DNA from: Acanthochlamys bracteata
Lineage: Eukaryota > Streptophyta > Magnoliopsida > Pandanales > Velloziaceae
Length of the DNA: 64,000 nucleotides
Direction: 5' to 3'
Assembly: GCA_019914995.1 (NCBI GenBank)
Contig: CM034131.1
Span: forward strand, 372,001-436,000
Made by a program: the position numbers and the translations under genes. Positions 39,501 through 52,599 of the stretch are shown one piece after another; the first letter of the stretch is position 1, and the number at the start of each line of letters is the position of its first letter. A model generated the notes under the pieces. That model saw only the letters and a list, made by a program, of their open reading frames with translations. It did no database searches and was not told the DNA's origin.

Positions 39501-41866
39501 GCATACATCATTCAAGTGGTGAATATCGAGCAAAGTTAGTTGCTGAAGTATGTGCCAATGGACTTCTGTTGGCCCAAGATGCTTTTGGGTAAAGAATTTT
39601 TAATTTATAGAGTTAAATAGCATCTTTTCTTAATTGATAAGTGCCTATATCTTTTCTCAATTGATAAGTACCGATAATCGATTAGGTCTGTCTTACTTCT
39701 TTAGAGGCATCTGAGATATCTCTTTTCAGTAACTGGTACATATCCTTGTTGCTTTTGCAGTCAAATATTCACGCTTTTTCGCTAATCCTTTAAAATGGAC
39801 AACCTAAGAGCTTTTTCTTTAAAAAGTTTCATCTATATTTAATTATTTACAAGTGCTTAAACATTCCAAATATCATAGATATCTCAATCATCCATTTTGT
39901 CTTTAGAAATCCATATTTCTGGTTAAATATGGGCTTCTGTCCTTGTTTCTGTTGCTCACCACTTGGCTCAACTAAGATACGCGTAAACTGGTCCCCATAC
40001 TTTGGCATATTGGTGATCAGTTGTTGAAGGAAACATGATAAGAAAATTCTTAGTGATGATATGAGATGAGAGGAAAGGTAATGTATAATAAATTTCCTTT
40101 GTATTTTACATGTCATCATCTTCAGGACTGATGGTTAAAAATTGACCCCAAGAAGGGTAAAGCATATGTTCCTTTTGATAATGGATAGTTTACAAAGAAA
40201 AAAAGTTTCTCTTTTGGTTATCTGGGTAAGAGGTAGCACTTTGTGGTTATGTTCCATTTGAAAATATGCTTAATTGTGGCATGAAAGTTGTTCATATGTT
40301 AACATAAACACATTCCATGACAGAGTTAGTTTCGTTGGCTTTTTATAAACTAGCTTCAGTCGCTTGGTTTCACTTCTTGGAACTAGCTTCTGCTTATTAG
40401 GACCGAATTAGTCTACAGTAATTTTGGGAAATCTGAATTGCAATCATTTTCAAATGGTGCTAACCTGTTCTACCTGGTCTTTTTTAGGGTTTCAGTATTC
40501 TAATTAAGATTTTATGAGAAGAAATTTCTTTAAGAATTTCTAACTTGAGTAAGTAGTAGATTAACAATTAGTTGTCTGTCAAATACTTAGGTGCAGTTAT
40601 GAAATCCAGATCACTTCTCCAGGTTCTAAAACCTCCTATATTCCCTCCAACTAAAGGGTGTGGTAGTTAGTTATTTCACCTTTCACGCAGTATTTGGGTT
40701 TAGTTCTGAAGCCATCACTTGAAAATACGTCAAAACATGACATCTCCAACCAAAGTATATGGACTGCCATTGACTATCTTAGTGTAGATAACTAATCTGG
40801 ACGATGTTTGAACATTTTCCAAAGATTTACCCTTGCCATAGATCACATGAGAAGCTTATGATCGCAATGTAAAAGATTACGTAAGTAAAAAGGAATTAAG
40901 CCTGACTATTAGGAACAATCGACATGTAATTACTTCTAGGTACCTGCAGTATCTTAAGGTGTTTGCGTCCTATTTGTATGTTAATGGAGTAAAGAAAAAC
41001 TATCATCATAAAAGGCTATGCAATTGTCTGCGCGGTTTTTCTTTATGCATGTCCTAGACGAAGCTTATGCTAATATGCCCATAGGCCTGTTAATGATAAT
41101 TCATATAGATCTCCAAATATCATTGCATAATAAGAAAGCTCTAAACATGCTATTGAGCTTTTAGTGCTGAACTCGATCTAAATTTTTATGATAAAATATA
41201 CCGTTTTCTCTTCTGTATGTTTCAGGAACTATGTAGTCCAGTTTGTTCTTGACCTCAAAGATCCACTAGTAACTGCAAATTTAGTGTGCCAGTTTGAAGG
41301 AAATTTTGTGCACTTGTCGACTCAAAAGTTCAGTAGCAATGTGGTTGAGAAATGTATCAAAATATCTGGGGAGCAATGTAAGATGAGGATCATTTTTGAG
41401 CTGCTTGCACTGCCTCATTTTGAGCAACTACTGCAACATCCGTTCGCTAACTATGTCATTCAATCTGCTCTCGAGAATTCTAAGGTTTGCTTTAGTTATT
41501 TCAATATTTAACACGAGAAAGTCGCCATACTGATTTTTATGATTTTGAGACCTAATTTATTAGTAAACAACTCTGGTTTGTTCTAGCTAGGATACTTCAT
41601 AGTCATGCAATGCATCATGGTGCTAGTTCCATTTTACTTTTCCTGTTGGAATAAATGATCTTCTCCTAAGAACAATTCTTACAATTTTGAATCCATTGGG
41701 ATCTACACCTTATAAAGCTTTCAACATTCTCTTTTTTTTTTTTTTTTTTTTTTTGCAGGGTTCACTACATAACACTTTGGTTGAAGCTATCCAGCCTCAT
41801 GCTGCAGTACTCAAGACCAACCCTTACTGCAAACGCATCTTCTCACGAGCCGCACAGAAGAAGTGA
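36548..41866 (+). CDS. Pumilio/PUF RNA-binding protein, APUM12-like
   Basis: Five exons (36548-37758, 37868-38030, 39425-39588, 41226-41484, 41759-41866) join in frame to about 634 residues. The first exon encodes a long low-complexity N-terminus and the start of the PUF domain. The C-terminal third holds the PUF repeats, recognisable by MDQNGCRFLQQKF, SPFGNYLMQKLL, STHGTRAVQKLI, LNGNHVLQRCL, HRHGCCVLQRC, AFGNYVVQFVL, KFSSNVVEKC and PFANYVIQSAL, which is eight repeats. The protein ends in AVLKTNPYCKRIFSRAAQKK, as in APUM group proteins. PUF proteins bind 8-9 base motifs in 3' untranslated regions and lower mRNA stability or translation, mainly in the cytoplasm. The order and wording fit Arabidopsis APUM12. 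An unusual His-Gly tract lies at about residues 37-57. The gene looks intact. Confidence 0.92.
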
Positions 41867-42199
41867 TGTACATTTCCAACTTTCATCAAGCTACAGATGT
41901 TGTTGTCTCTTCTGTCTATTAGTACCAGTAACATATGTCATCAGAGTTGGCATTCTACAAAGGTCCATTTTGGCTTTGTGGCGCCTTAAATTTAGAGGTT
42001 TTGTAAGAACAAGAAATTTTTGTCTCAGGTTCCTAGTTATGTATTCATTAAAGCTAAAAGTATGTGCATCAGGTCATAAAATTATGTTGTTCCACTGTAG
42101 AAAAACTGTGTTCTGTTTAGCTGTTTCCTCCCTTGAAGAAATATGTACAGAGTATAGAAATTATTTCAGGTTATTATAAGAAAAAAAAGATCAAAATTG

Positions 42200-43375
42200 T
42201 TTAGATTTTGACTTCCTGTTTTTGTTGTGGTATGTTATGGAATGAATGAATAGGTAAAATACACATCCAGTTTATCTGATGCTTCTTCAGTTGTCTATAA
42301 GAGAAAGGAGATTTTATACTTTGTTGACTTTGGATTGTTTCTTCTTTCTGATTATTTGATCGGTGATTACTGAAAATTCTATGTTTCGTTTCTGATTAAT
42401 AAAAATCAGCTCCCGTCGCAATTAAAGTAGGGAATGGATCTGCTGCTGAGCTGGGCTATAAGCCCAAGTTGAAAAACCAAAATTAAAAGGAAATACGGTG
42501 AGATCGCTGTTTTCGTTTGGGATTTCTTAAATCTTAAAATATGATATTGTTTTAAAAAGAGGTTTTTTTAAAAATTATTTTATAGTTCACGATTCATTTA
42601 TGTTATTCAAATTTTAGAAAAAGTTTTTATATAATAGAAAGAATAGTCATTTGAGGAGACGTTTACTTAAGTTTTTAAATGATTTTCATTCAAACATAAA
42701 AGTATTTTTTAATAACTTTTTTATATAGTTATAAATTTTTAAATTTAAAAATATATATAATTATTATATTATACATATTTTTATATAAATAAAATAGTGA
42801 GTCAAAAAAAGCTTAACTTATTAAAAAATTTTAAATACTTAGTACTGTTTCGGCCATTACATTTGCGCGTGTCAAATTCTTGCACATTTTCAAACCCTGT
42901 TTAAAAGACGATTCGGAACTTTTATAAAATAAAATTTAAGAAAAAGATATTAAAATTGTTTGATTTTTTTTATTAATACAAACTTTTGTGATATTTGTAT
43001 ATATAAAGTTTATTTATAATATAATATATATTTAAAATGATAAGTATTTTCATGCAGTCGGCATTTAATATATGTAAACGTTAACAGATCTCGAACAAAC
43101 ACCCGCCACCTCAAGCGTACGCGAACAAATCTCTTCTGGTGGGGCCTAGCTTCTTCCTTGTGGGTCGTTCCTAGCCACAAACTTGCTCACACCCTTTGCC
43201 AACCTGTCAGGTACGAAACCGAAAGGTGTCCACTACCAAGTATCTACCCAATCGACAAGTGTCGGTAGTATATTTTAACTAGCTATTGAGATCGCAGCGT
43301 TTGATCAGATCCCAGTTGACATGCTGTAGTCCACGAGTTTGCTGCTCTTGTGGGTCCTCCTTTAGAATTTTTATT
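42200..43375. other. Spacer between PUF and LNK1-like genes
   Basis: Contains the 3' end of the PUF transcript, an AT-rich repeat-like block at about 42530-42850, and the upstream region of the LNK1-like gene from about 43080, which is noticeably richer in G/C. No coding frame with family resemblance is present. Confidence 0.45.
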
Positions 43376-43381
43376 TCATTG

Positions 43382-43450
43382 TTTATAAATACAGAGGGAG
43401 AGAGAGAGAGAAAACAGTCGTATTTCACAGAAAGAGAGAGAGAGAGAGAG
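43382..43450 (+). promoter_or_regulatory. TATA box and GA-rich leader of the LNK1-like gene
   Basis: GTTTATAAATACAGAG at 43381-43396 is a good TATA context. Two GA tracts follow (43395-43411, 43433-43450). The leader continues to a strong donor after 43551 (GCAG then GTAAGTG), with a second GTAAGT donor after 43767. The 5' untranslated region is therefore likely split over two or three exons before the coding start. Confidence 0.5.
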
Positions 43451-44296
43451 CGAGTTAAGAAGAATCTTGAGTTGAGTTATTGTTATCATCAAAATTCGAA
43501 AAGAATTATTTTAGGGTTTTTGATGTTGTTTCTTGGTTTAGTTTGAAGCAGGTAAGTGTTCTTGTGCTGAAAACCTTATTGTTATTTTGTTGTGGTTTTG
43601 AAAGAACAAGATTTGATGATTTTTTTCTGAATTTTTTTGGTTTTTTATTGTTCTTCCTTTGGAATTTATTATGATTAGTGTGTTGTTTTTAGCTTAGTTT
43701 TGAGCTTTCGAGGTGGTGATAACTCCGAATCTCTGCTGAATTTGGATATTTCTGATTGATTGAGCTGGTAAGTTTCCGATATATAAGTTTTGTTTGATTT
43801 CTTTTGTTTCTATCAGAATGATTTTGATTTTCTCTCAACTTTACTTTTTTCGGTTTGTATTCTTCTGGTATGCTGTTGGATTCTGTTTCTATCAGAATAA
43901 TTTCGTTTAGCGATTTTGTTTACCATTTTACTTCCTTTTTAGCTGAATTGTATCTTATTTAGCTTGTTTTATGTGTATGCTTAGTTGGAACTGTTTATCT
44001 CTCTTATCTGTTGCGATAAAGTCAATTTCTTGTGTTGTTTGGAGCTCTGAGGAATTATTTTGATTCAATCTTCTTTTGCTATGCAATTTGTCCTGGGTTA
44101 CAGTATTATACGAGGCATCTTGTGTCAGTTAATATTCGGTGCTTTTGTTGATATCTTGCTTCAGTCATTTTACAAAATGTTAGATGCTTGCCTTTGAGCA
44201 TATGACATGATTCATATTGTATTTTGATTGTGTAGGCAAGAAGCGGGCATTGAGCTGATTATGTTACTCTGCTCTGGCATAGGTTGCAAGAAGGAA

Positions 44297-47200
44297 ATGC
44301 TGGACTGGCGCGTGTGTGAGGTAATTAATTTTTTTACTCTGCTCTCACCAATGCATGCTGTTTTCTTACTTGTTATCGAATGTATTTGTCATCCGCATAA
44401 ACTTCAATCTTTGATTGAAACAAGAGATTGTTGCTCACTAAACTTCACTGAACATCCAAGTAGATACTCATTAGATCATCAATTTGCTGCCATTGTTTAA
44501 GACTTATGAATATTTGTAACTGCTTGAGACTTGCAGTAGTTTGTGTGCAATCATTTTAAGCCCATGTTGTCCAGCACCACATGCGTGCTAGTTTGCAGTG
44601 AAGTGATTTACTTCTTGTTGCCAGGAAAACTGTTTTTGTTAAGAATCAATTCCAGAAAACTTCAAAGGCCCCGATTCTATATAACAAAGGATTGGGCACA
44701 CCAAGTCGATAGTAATTCGCTTAGTAATTAGCTCACCATACAGATCACTATATCTGAGATAAATTTCACCTCATCAGGGAAAACATTCCCATTTTGCTGC
44801 CAGCATTGAAAATGAAAACGTTCATCAAAGGAACAAAGAGAATAAATTTGGTCTATTGCATGAATGAACAAGCAACAGAAAAGAGATTGGATTCTTTGAT
44901 ATTTACAAGAAGACTGATAATTGAGGTATAACAGACACAATAAAGAAGTGGGAGAGGAGGTGATTGGTGTGGTTCTTCTTTTCTGCTTTGGTACAAGTTA
45001 TCAACAGAATTAAAATAGTTTCTTTGTTTGGATTGGTTCATAGTAATTATCTGGGAGAAGATGTTCACAAGAAATTATATCCCATTGTACTTGGCCTCGT
45101 AGTCATGGTTTAATAAGTAGCCTCATAGTCATGGTTTAATAAGCAAATTGGGTTTAATGCATCTTGTGAGATGAAACCTTCATTACACCCTACAAGTCTT
45201 GTGGATGACTTGTGTGCACCTTGCTTACCTCTTGCAGCTGGCCAACACAGAATAGTGAATGAGCTTTTTTTATATGCACTTTAGCGGAGGGACAGATGTA
45301 CCACATCCTTTTATGCATTGTGTCCTTAATTTATGCTACAGGTCTTTAAGTGTATCCGGACTACATCCCTCACCAAATTTTAGCTAGTGATAGGATTCTT
45401 TTTAATCAGGTTTTGATTGTTCAGAATTTGTGTAAAATTGGTGCTGGCTAGTGTTGTTTTGTCAATCTGTAAGTTTGGACTGTGGTCTGCTTTTTCAAAT
45501 CCATATGGTCACCCTACCCAAGATTGGTAACTCATGCTCCTGTTTAGTCATGAGCAAGTATTTTGTGTCTCACATTTTACCAGTAAGCTCTTCACATGTT
45601 CGTCATTTCTCCATTGTAAAAGAATGGCCAGGTCTCATTTTGCTTTCCACTCCTTCCTAAATAGATACGACTTTTGTCCAAATATAGAAAATTGATTTCT
45701 GATGTCAATGGGTGTCAGATGCGATATTTATGTGGTTTATGAAGCATAGGAGGTTATGAAGTGTAGGAAGTGTAAGAATTTCAAAACACATAAAGCTGCA
45801 GCTAATCACTACTTTTATCTTTTAGCTTGACGATATTGTCTGGGAGGAACCTGGAAAGAGCTACGACCATATTGTTCCTTGCAGCGGTGGTGAACTGTTA
45901 GGCAATGCTGATTCCTTCCATTTAGGGCAAGCTGTAGACAACTATGCTGGTAAGAGCAACCTTCATGGAAGGGCTGTTATGAATCCAGAATGGTGGAGAG
46001 GAGCAGCAATGTCTCCTTTCCCAGAAGTGGGAAGTTCCAAAACACCAAGTTCAACACGTGATGGATCTAAGAAGTTGTGTGATCCTGTGCTCAAACAGAA
46101 TGCTCCCCCGTTAATTTGTCAGGACCTTGGAAGCTCAAATCATTTTCAAACAGACTATATTTTGAGTATGGCCGGTGAGTTCTGCTCAGATTCTCTTTCC
46201 TTTCTAACTGGATGTGCTGAAGATGCCAACAAAAGGTTATTCTTTGTCTGTTAAAGATTCTTCACCAGCTGTCAATAAATTCTACTCAAAAGAAAACAAG
46301 AGCAAGGATGGAGCCAATGACCTAGTGGACTATGATTGGCCTGATATAGGCGCATTGGATGATATTGATGCAATGTTCAGGTAATCTTGAGATTATTGTC
46401 TTAACAGTCTTTTAGTTGATATCTCCACACTGGTGCAGTATTATTCGGAGACTTATCTGTTGTACTAGTCTTCGGCTATCTTATTCTTCTTCTAATGTTT
46501 TCGTTTTATTCGGAGAAACTGTGATTCTGCATTTGGGCAAAGGAGTACAGGGTCTGCAGATGACCTGTTATGGTTGTCGTCTTCATCCGGTGCCATTTAT
46601 GTTTCAGATGATACTTTTGGATCTGCTTTGCGATCTCCATGCTCAGAATTAAGTGCATTAAATAGCAGATCCAGTCATCATGGTGCAAGTTCCAACTTTT
46701 TGAGGGTAAAAGATCAGATATATGCCGATAACAGGCCTTCTAACTTCGGCTGCCAACCCAGTGGTGATTGGTTTAGTAGTGATGCTGCACATAAGAGGAA
46801 ATATGCTCACAACCAACAAGTGTTTGGGCAGAATGATGTCGAAATATCAGGTGTCACTGATATGAATTCCATTGAACTTTTGGACAATCCTGCTACAATG
46901 AATGCATTCATAGAGGAGTCTGGGGCCCACGCCCCATCAGCTAAGAGAAAGGATCACACTTTCGACCATCCAAATTGGAAGACCTTCAATATTCCAGGCT
47001 GCAGTCCACAGATTTCTGAACAGAAGTTTCCAGATCTTGTTTCAGCTCCTTCCTATTCTTCGCAAGGTTTCTCGAAGCAGGACCATATATGCGAATCTTC
47101 TTCCAGTAAAGTGACAGCTTCTACTCATACTATTCTAGAAAGTGGTTCAGTGGATCCACTTGCAAATGGAGCTACAATTACAAAAGTTGAAAATGAAGCT

Positions 47201-48960
47201 AATTCTTGCAGTTGTAATTGTCCGAATTATATTCCCAAATGCTTGGAGCAGCCGCATTACTTTTATGGGCATAGTGTGGGAGCTGAAGTGACAATGAATA
47301 ACCTGCCTCTTGGACAACACATGAGCTCAAAACCTATCACTGAGATCTTAAATCAGAATGATGCCTCCACAAGTGCAGCTTCCAAAGGGAAAGGATCTTA
47401 TATGCCTGGAGAGGGAGTGAGATATTTTTCTCAGAAAGACAAGCAGACAATTCTGCATCAATCTGTGGATGTGAAGTCTTCAGCATTGCAAGAAAGCTCT
47501 TGCATGACAACAGGACGTAAGAACTTGTCGCTGGAAGCAGCTAGTTTCCAGCAGCTTCAGGATACAATGCATCAGGTATTCTTTTTCTCTCGAATGATGA
47601 TGGCGATATGGAATTAACATCCATTATAGATATTTATGTTATATCTCCCTGGTAAGATTCATAATATTGCCGTGAGCTTCCCACTTCTAACATGAAACGG
47701 GAGTTGCTATTAATGCTTCATTGTATTAGTTTAGTTCTTTGACAGGAATAGCTTAAGGTTGTTTAGGTTCCCAGTTTGCGGTATCACTCATGCTCTTAGG
47801 CAAAATGTATGTACTTCTTGGTCATGAATCGCAGATACCTGCAGCAATGTCCATCAGTCCGAGTAGGCAATATGGTTGGGGTCTTTCTGTTCACAACTTA
47901 AGGATTTGGAAAATGCACATCGTTACTGCTTTAGCTGAAAATGCTGCCTTGCTCTCTTTGTTGGTAATATTTCTCGTCTTGTGCTTCTTTGCTTCAGTTG
48001 GACATTAAAACAAAGCTGTGCATAAGAGATAGCCTATATAGGCTGGCAAGGGGAGCTGAACAAAGGCATTGTGCCCTTGATCCAACAAAGTATCCAGGAG
48101 AGTATGGTGATATAGGGAGGCTTCATGGCGGAGAAGCATCGAAAAGGTAACCGACTCACTTAAGGTCTTCAAAGAATGTTTATCTCTCCATATGTGGTCC
48201 ATATATTGCAATGGTTATAGCGTGTCTCTTGCATTTCCTGTATTTGAAATTCACATCTTCCATTGTTTTTTTTTTCCGAGTTTCCCAATGGCAAAGTTCC
48301 ATATGTTACCCATTTAGATTTGAATTGTCCACGGGTGGCATTTCGTAGAACTTATCCCGTCCCGCGAAACTTTTCAGATAATCCTGAGCTTCGATTTTTG
48401 ACTTAGGAAATATGACTAATCGCAGCTTTTCTTATGTTTATTGATTGAATCTGTAGCTGTTGAATATTTGTTGATGATGTTTACTTTTTGTCGTGGCGAC
48501 TTTATTGGTGTAGTAGCAACTTTATTAGTGTAACGGGCATAGCTTTTCGAAAAAGAGAAAGACGGTTTAGTAGGTGTAGCATGACTTGCAAACTTCAACT
48601 TGGTGACTAATTAGACACGCATTATTTTCTCACCTGTGTTCATCGACACTAAGGGACTGGTACTAAATGTCTGTGACAGCCCCATTTTACCTTGTATGTT
48701 TTGCCGTCTTAGTTTGCATTTGGTCTTTATTTGCAGAGCTGCAGTTTGCATTGGAGCAGAAACAGGAACAAACCCTATAGACCGATCCATTGCACAACTT
48801 CTTTTCAATGGTCCTTCGGGAATTGGCGCACAATTTCCTGATCTTTCAAACGCCAGGTAATCATGAGCAGATATTTTTTTCCTCTATGATTGCAAGTGGA
48901 TATAATTTAGAAAGCATCTTTACTGGGCGCTATGAATTCTTCAGTTGCAGGTTACATTAA
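44297..48960 (+). CDS. LNK1-like clock and light-response coactivator
   Basis: Seven coding exons: 44297-44320, 45826-46174, 46236-46380, 46516-47575, 47998-48146, 48737-48856 and 48951-48960, giving about 618 residues in one frame. The chosen start, MLDWRVCE, matches the family opening M.DW..xEL; an in-frame ATG at 44261 would add 12 residues. Family blocks seen are LDDIVWEEPGKSYDHIVP, then LVDYDWPDIGALDDIDAMFR, CDSAFGQRSTGSADDLLW, and near the C-terminus QLDIKTKLCIRDSLYRLA with AEQRH, then TNPIDRSIAQLLF. LNK proteins are nuclear, light-induced coactivators that work with REVEILLE factors to drive evening clock genes; the related XRI1 shares the RDSLYRLA block. The wording is nearer LNK1 than LNK2. 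The 61-nt intron 2 and the very short last exon are unusual. Confidence 0.82.
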
Positions 48961-49258
48961 TACTGTTGCGACGAATTCATCTCCGACTTGGCCGGGCACT
49001 CTTAAAGGGAACTGCATTGATGTAGTATGATGTCAAAGGGAGACATCAAACTAATGCAGAGAGATCATATGAAGAATACCAGGCAAATCTTCGCACAGCA
49101 AGTCAGTTAGCAATTATGTCCGTCGACTCTTTATTATTTCCGACTGTTGTACACTTGTATATTTCTCAGTCAGTGCTAAAACATTATGATTTCTGCGGCT
49201 ATTTTAATGTTCTTGTCATGAGATGGAAAATCACTGTAGAGATGTTTAGTAGTGCTTT

Positions 49259-49264
49259 AATAAA
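49259..49264 (+). terminator. Poly(A) signal candidate downstream of the LNK1-like gene
   Basis: AATAAA about 300 bases after the stop codon, in a U-rich context. Plant poly(A) signals are weakly conserved, so the assignment is tentative. Confidence 0.3.
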
Positions 49265-49673
49265 AGTTATTTTAAGATTTTTAAAAAAATGTGTTTGAAT
49301 GCTTTATTTAAAAAATTATAAATTTTAGACTTAGAAAAATTTTATAAGATACGATTTATTTAAATACAGAATTTAGTAGAAAATTCAAATTGAAGTTTGA
49401 ATAAACAGTAATTAGTACTTACAAAAACCTTTCTATATGATTATGGTTTTAAGTAAATCCTGATATAACTCTTGTTATAAAACATAAGAATATTATATTT
49501 CTGAAGATTCTCCTTATAATTTATGAAGTTGTCTTCTGCTTCAAACAACTACATTGACTAATAAGACACGTGTTTCACGTATCCAGTAGTTGGTAATAGT
49601 AATAGCAGCAAGCTCTCTTTCAGCTTCTTCTTCAGTAGTAGAGTTGAAGCCAAAAAATCGAAAAAGAAAAAGA

Positions 49674-52169
49674 ATGGAGTGTTTGACTCTTCCTAAAATA
49701 ACCCTCCTCTCCATTCCCAAAACACACCCCCTCACCACTGCCGCCAGCGTTCGTTTTTCCAGTATTTATCTGCTGCGGAATTACGGAAGTTCCCTTCGAG
49801 TTTCTCGAAGCCGCTACTGGAAAGCTGCTTCTTGTTTGCCGTCTGCTGGTGGTGGCGGCGGCGGAGATGGTGGTGGTGAGTTTGGGTACGGCGGTGGCGG
49901 CGGAGGCGGAGGTGAAGAAGCGGCCCAGAAAGCTCTTGCTGCAGCATCACCGGCTGCTGAGGGCGAAAACAACGGCGCTGATGATGATTCGTCTGAGGAC
50001 GCAATTGTCCTGATTGTTGAAGTATGTAATAGTTTTTATTTATCGGAAAATTTTTTCTTGATCTTTCGGATTTGTTTGATTTCGGTTTTGGTGATTGTTT
50101 TTGTGGTAGGGGATGGTGTGCGGTGGTTGCGCTGCAAGCGTTAAGAGAATCCTCGAAAGCCAAGTAAGAATCAGTAAAATTTTGTATAAAGGTTTTAGTT
50201 TTTCCAGAAAGTTAGCTTCTTTTTCTTTAAGGTTGTTGGAAAGTTGTTTCTTTTTAATAGGATTTTTATGTTTTTATTCTGTTTTCAGTTGTAACGCATG
50301 TTCAGGTCTTGTTTCTTTTAACTGGAGGATTGATGTATACTGACTTCTTGCTATTGTTGAAATCTGTTGTCAAATTCAGAATTCAATTACTTAAGTAAAC
50401 TTTGCAGCTGATTGGCTTTTTCTTTATCCGTGTAGCCACAAGTATCTTCGGCTGTTGTGAGTTTTGATGCAGGAACTGCAATTGTTGCTGTTGTCCCTGA
50501 AGCGAAGCAAATGGAGAACTGGAAGGAGGAATTAGGGCAGAAGCTTGCAAACCATCTCACAACTTGCGGTTTCAAATCTAACTTGAAAGGTAGTAGTCTT
50601 ATCCTTACTCTTCCCCTGTGTTTCCTAGATAGCTTTTGGAAAAAAGCTTTTTCAATTGGGTTTAAAATTGAAATGAATATTTCTTAGCTAAAAACGTTTG
50701 TCGCTACATCTGAATGAAATATATAGGCTGTGTGGACGATTTTGCTCTAAAAACATTTTCATGTCTTATCTGTTTATTTAGATTGTGCAGGTTAGTTGCC
50801 CCCTTAGTCCAGGGTGTGTATAAGATGACTATTCTATTAAATAAAACATTTTGATGTTGCTGTTAGGACCAAGAGAATGCCCGCATATATATAATTGAGA
50901 TAGCACATGGGATTTGATTTATTGGAGTGGGATCTTACTAATGTATTATGTTGAAGATGGTCCATGTACTCAAATCTGCTTATTGCAGCACCATATAATG
51001 GCCTTTGTAGTGATAGTCCCCTTGGAGTATCATCTTCCAAGTCATATTGGAATCAGGACAAAGTGGAGATACAAATTCTAGTTACGAAATTGTTTGCTCA
51101 AACCGTAAGGCATTTTTAAATTCATAATCATTAGTCTTGTCAGTGCCCTTCCCCACATTTGGCTATATATCTGTGTCCTGAATTATAGCTTATCCCAGAG
51201 TTTGTTGTTATCGTTGTGCATGTCATGCTATAGAGTTTCGTCTACAGACTCGAGAGGGAGAGAATGCTAAAGGAGCAGTATGAATAGTGCAAACTTTGAG
51301 AAGATAGAATTCGAGTGTTTATAAGGAGACCAGTATGACAATATGCAAGGATGTGTTATAGTATGAGTTGGTTTTCTGTCTTGCATAATGCTATAGTATG
51401 AGGTCTAGCATAAGTGTAGGACGTATCAACTTCAAAGTTTATCAGCAGAAGTGAGGTCCTGAAGATGTTGGAGTAGCGTGGAAAGTTTTGGTTCAAATAC
51501 AATACACTGCTCAGACTTCAATGTCACAAGAGCAGGGGAGAGGGTCAGTCACAAAGGTGCTTTATCAAGCAAACATAAGGATACTGGGAAAAAAAAAAAA
51601 AAGCACAATCAATATAGGATATGAAGGATTATCCATTGTTTGGGATGAGTTTTTCTTTCTTATTACATGATATTTGTAGCTTGACAAGTACTAGTACTAA
51701 TTATTCGATCTTTTTTTGCATTCCATATAGTTGCTTAATGAATTTTTTAGCTTCATTTGCAATTTCTTTAACTCATAAAGTTTGAACAATAAAGCTTTAG
51801 ATGATAATGCAGACATCTTTCTGATTCATTTTGGTATCGCTTCTGGGATACAAACAAAATCTGAACTTCTGCATTAATAAGATAAATCATCAGTCTTTAC
51901 TGCAATTGTCAGATCTCATTTGGAGTAAACAGTAACAACGGTATGCAATGTTAGATTTCGAGTTTTTAACCTTCCTATTTTCTGTTGAAGTCAACTGTAA
52001 GACATTCACATTTTCTTAATGTTTATTGCAAATAGTTCTCCAAAAGTTAATTATAATCAATGGGACGTGCAATTTCGCTTTTATCCATCTACACTCTAAG
52101 ATGAAGTTGACAGAACCCTTAGTTAATTGAGTTTTGAAATAAATTGCAGGACAAATAAGAGAAGCTTGA
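49674..52169 (+). CDS. PCH1: Stand-alone plastid copper chaperone (PCH1-like, PAA1 front end)
   Basis: Four exons (49674-50021, 50110-50163, 50436-50589, 52150-52169) join in frame to about 191 residues. The N-terminus is rich in serine, arginine and hydrophobics, like a plastid transit peptide. A glycine-rich linker and an acidic stretch come next. The heavy-metal-associated domain then reads IVLIVEGMVCGGCAASVKR, continuing ILESQPQVSSAVVSFD and ending ANHLTTCGFKSNL. The copper-binding motif is MVCGGC. These regions match the N-terminus of the chloroplast copper ATPase PAA1/HMA6, but no ATPase membrane or phosphorylation domain follows; the frame ends GQIREA-stop and the next gene is on the other strand. 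In plants a plastid copper chaperone, PCH1, is made either by alternative splicing of PAA1 or from a separate duplicated gene. This looks like the separate-gene form, handing Cu(I) to PAA1 at the chloroplast envelope. Confidence 0.75.
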
Positions 52170-52547
52170 GCAAACGATCGAAATCTTCATGGGAGAACAT
52201 TCCGAAGCAATCTTCATTTTCATCCCAGAAGCTTCCAGCATAGGTAGCGGACGAAGCGGCTTATATTGTTGTTTACTATTCAAAACTCTAATGAAGAAGG
52301 TCTTCTACTTATTTTATGCAGTAACATCTATTGGTTTTGGTTTGGAATTCATGTTAGTTGTTGTAAACTCGGCAAAAATAAAGAGTACAGTGCTCATTGT
52401 GACATGATCATTCGGAGTAAGTACCATTGCTTAATGTTGAGTTTCGTAAAACTCGTGTGCTTTATTTTTACGTTCTCTATAAATCGAAGAGCTTTATTTT
52501 ACTAATCTTTAGATTTTGCAAAGTAATCATGTATGTATTGTCGTGTC

Positions 52548-52553
52548 AATAAA
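52548..52553 (+). terminator. Poly(A) signal candidate of the PCH1-like gene
   Basis: GTCAATAAAATTTTG contains AATAAA about 380 bases after the stop codon, before the AT-rich spacer that leads to the convergent NHL gene. Confidence 0.35.
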
Positions 52554-52599
52554 ATTTTGTATTATTTGTGTGGCAAAACAACTATAGAGAATAACAAAT

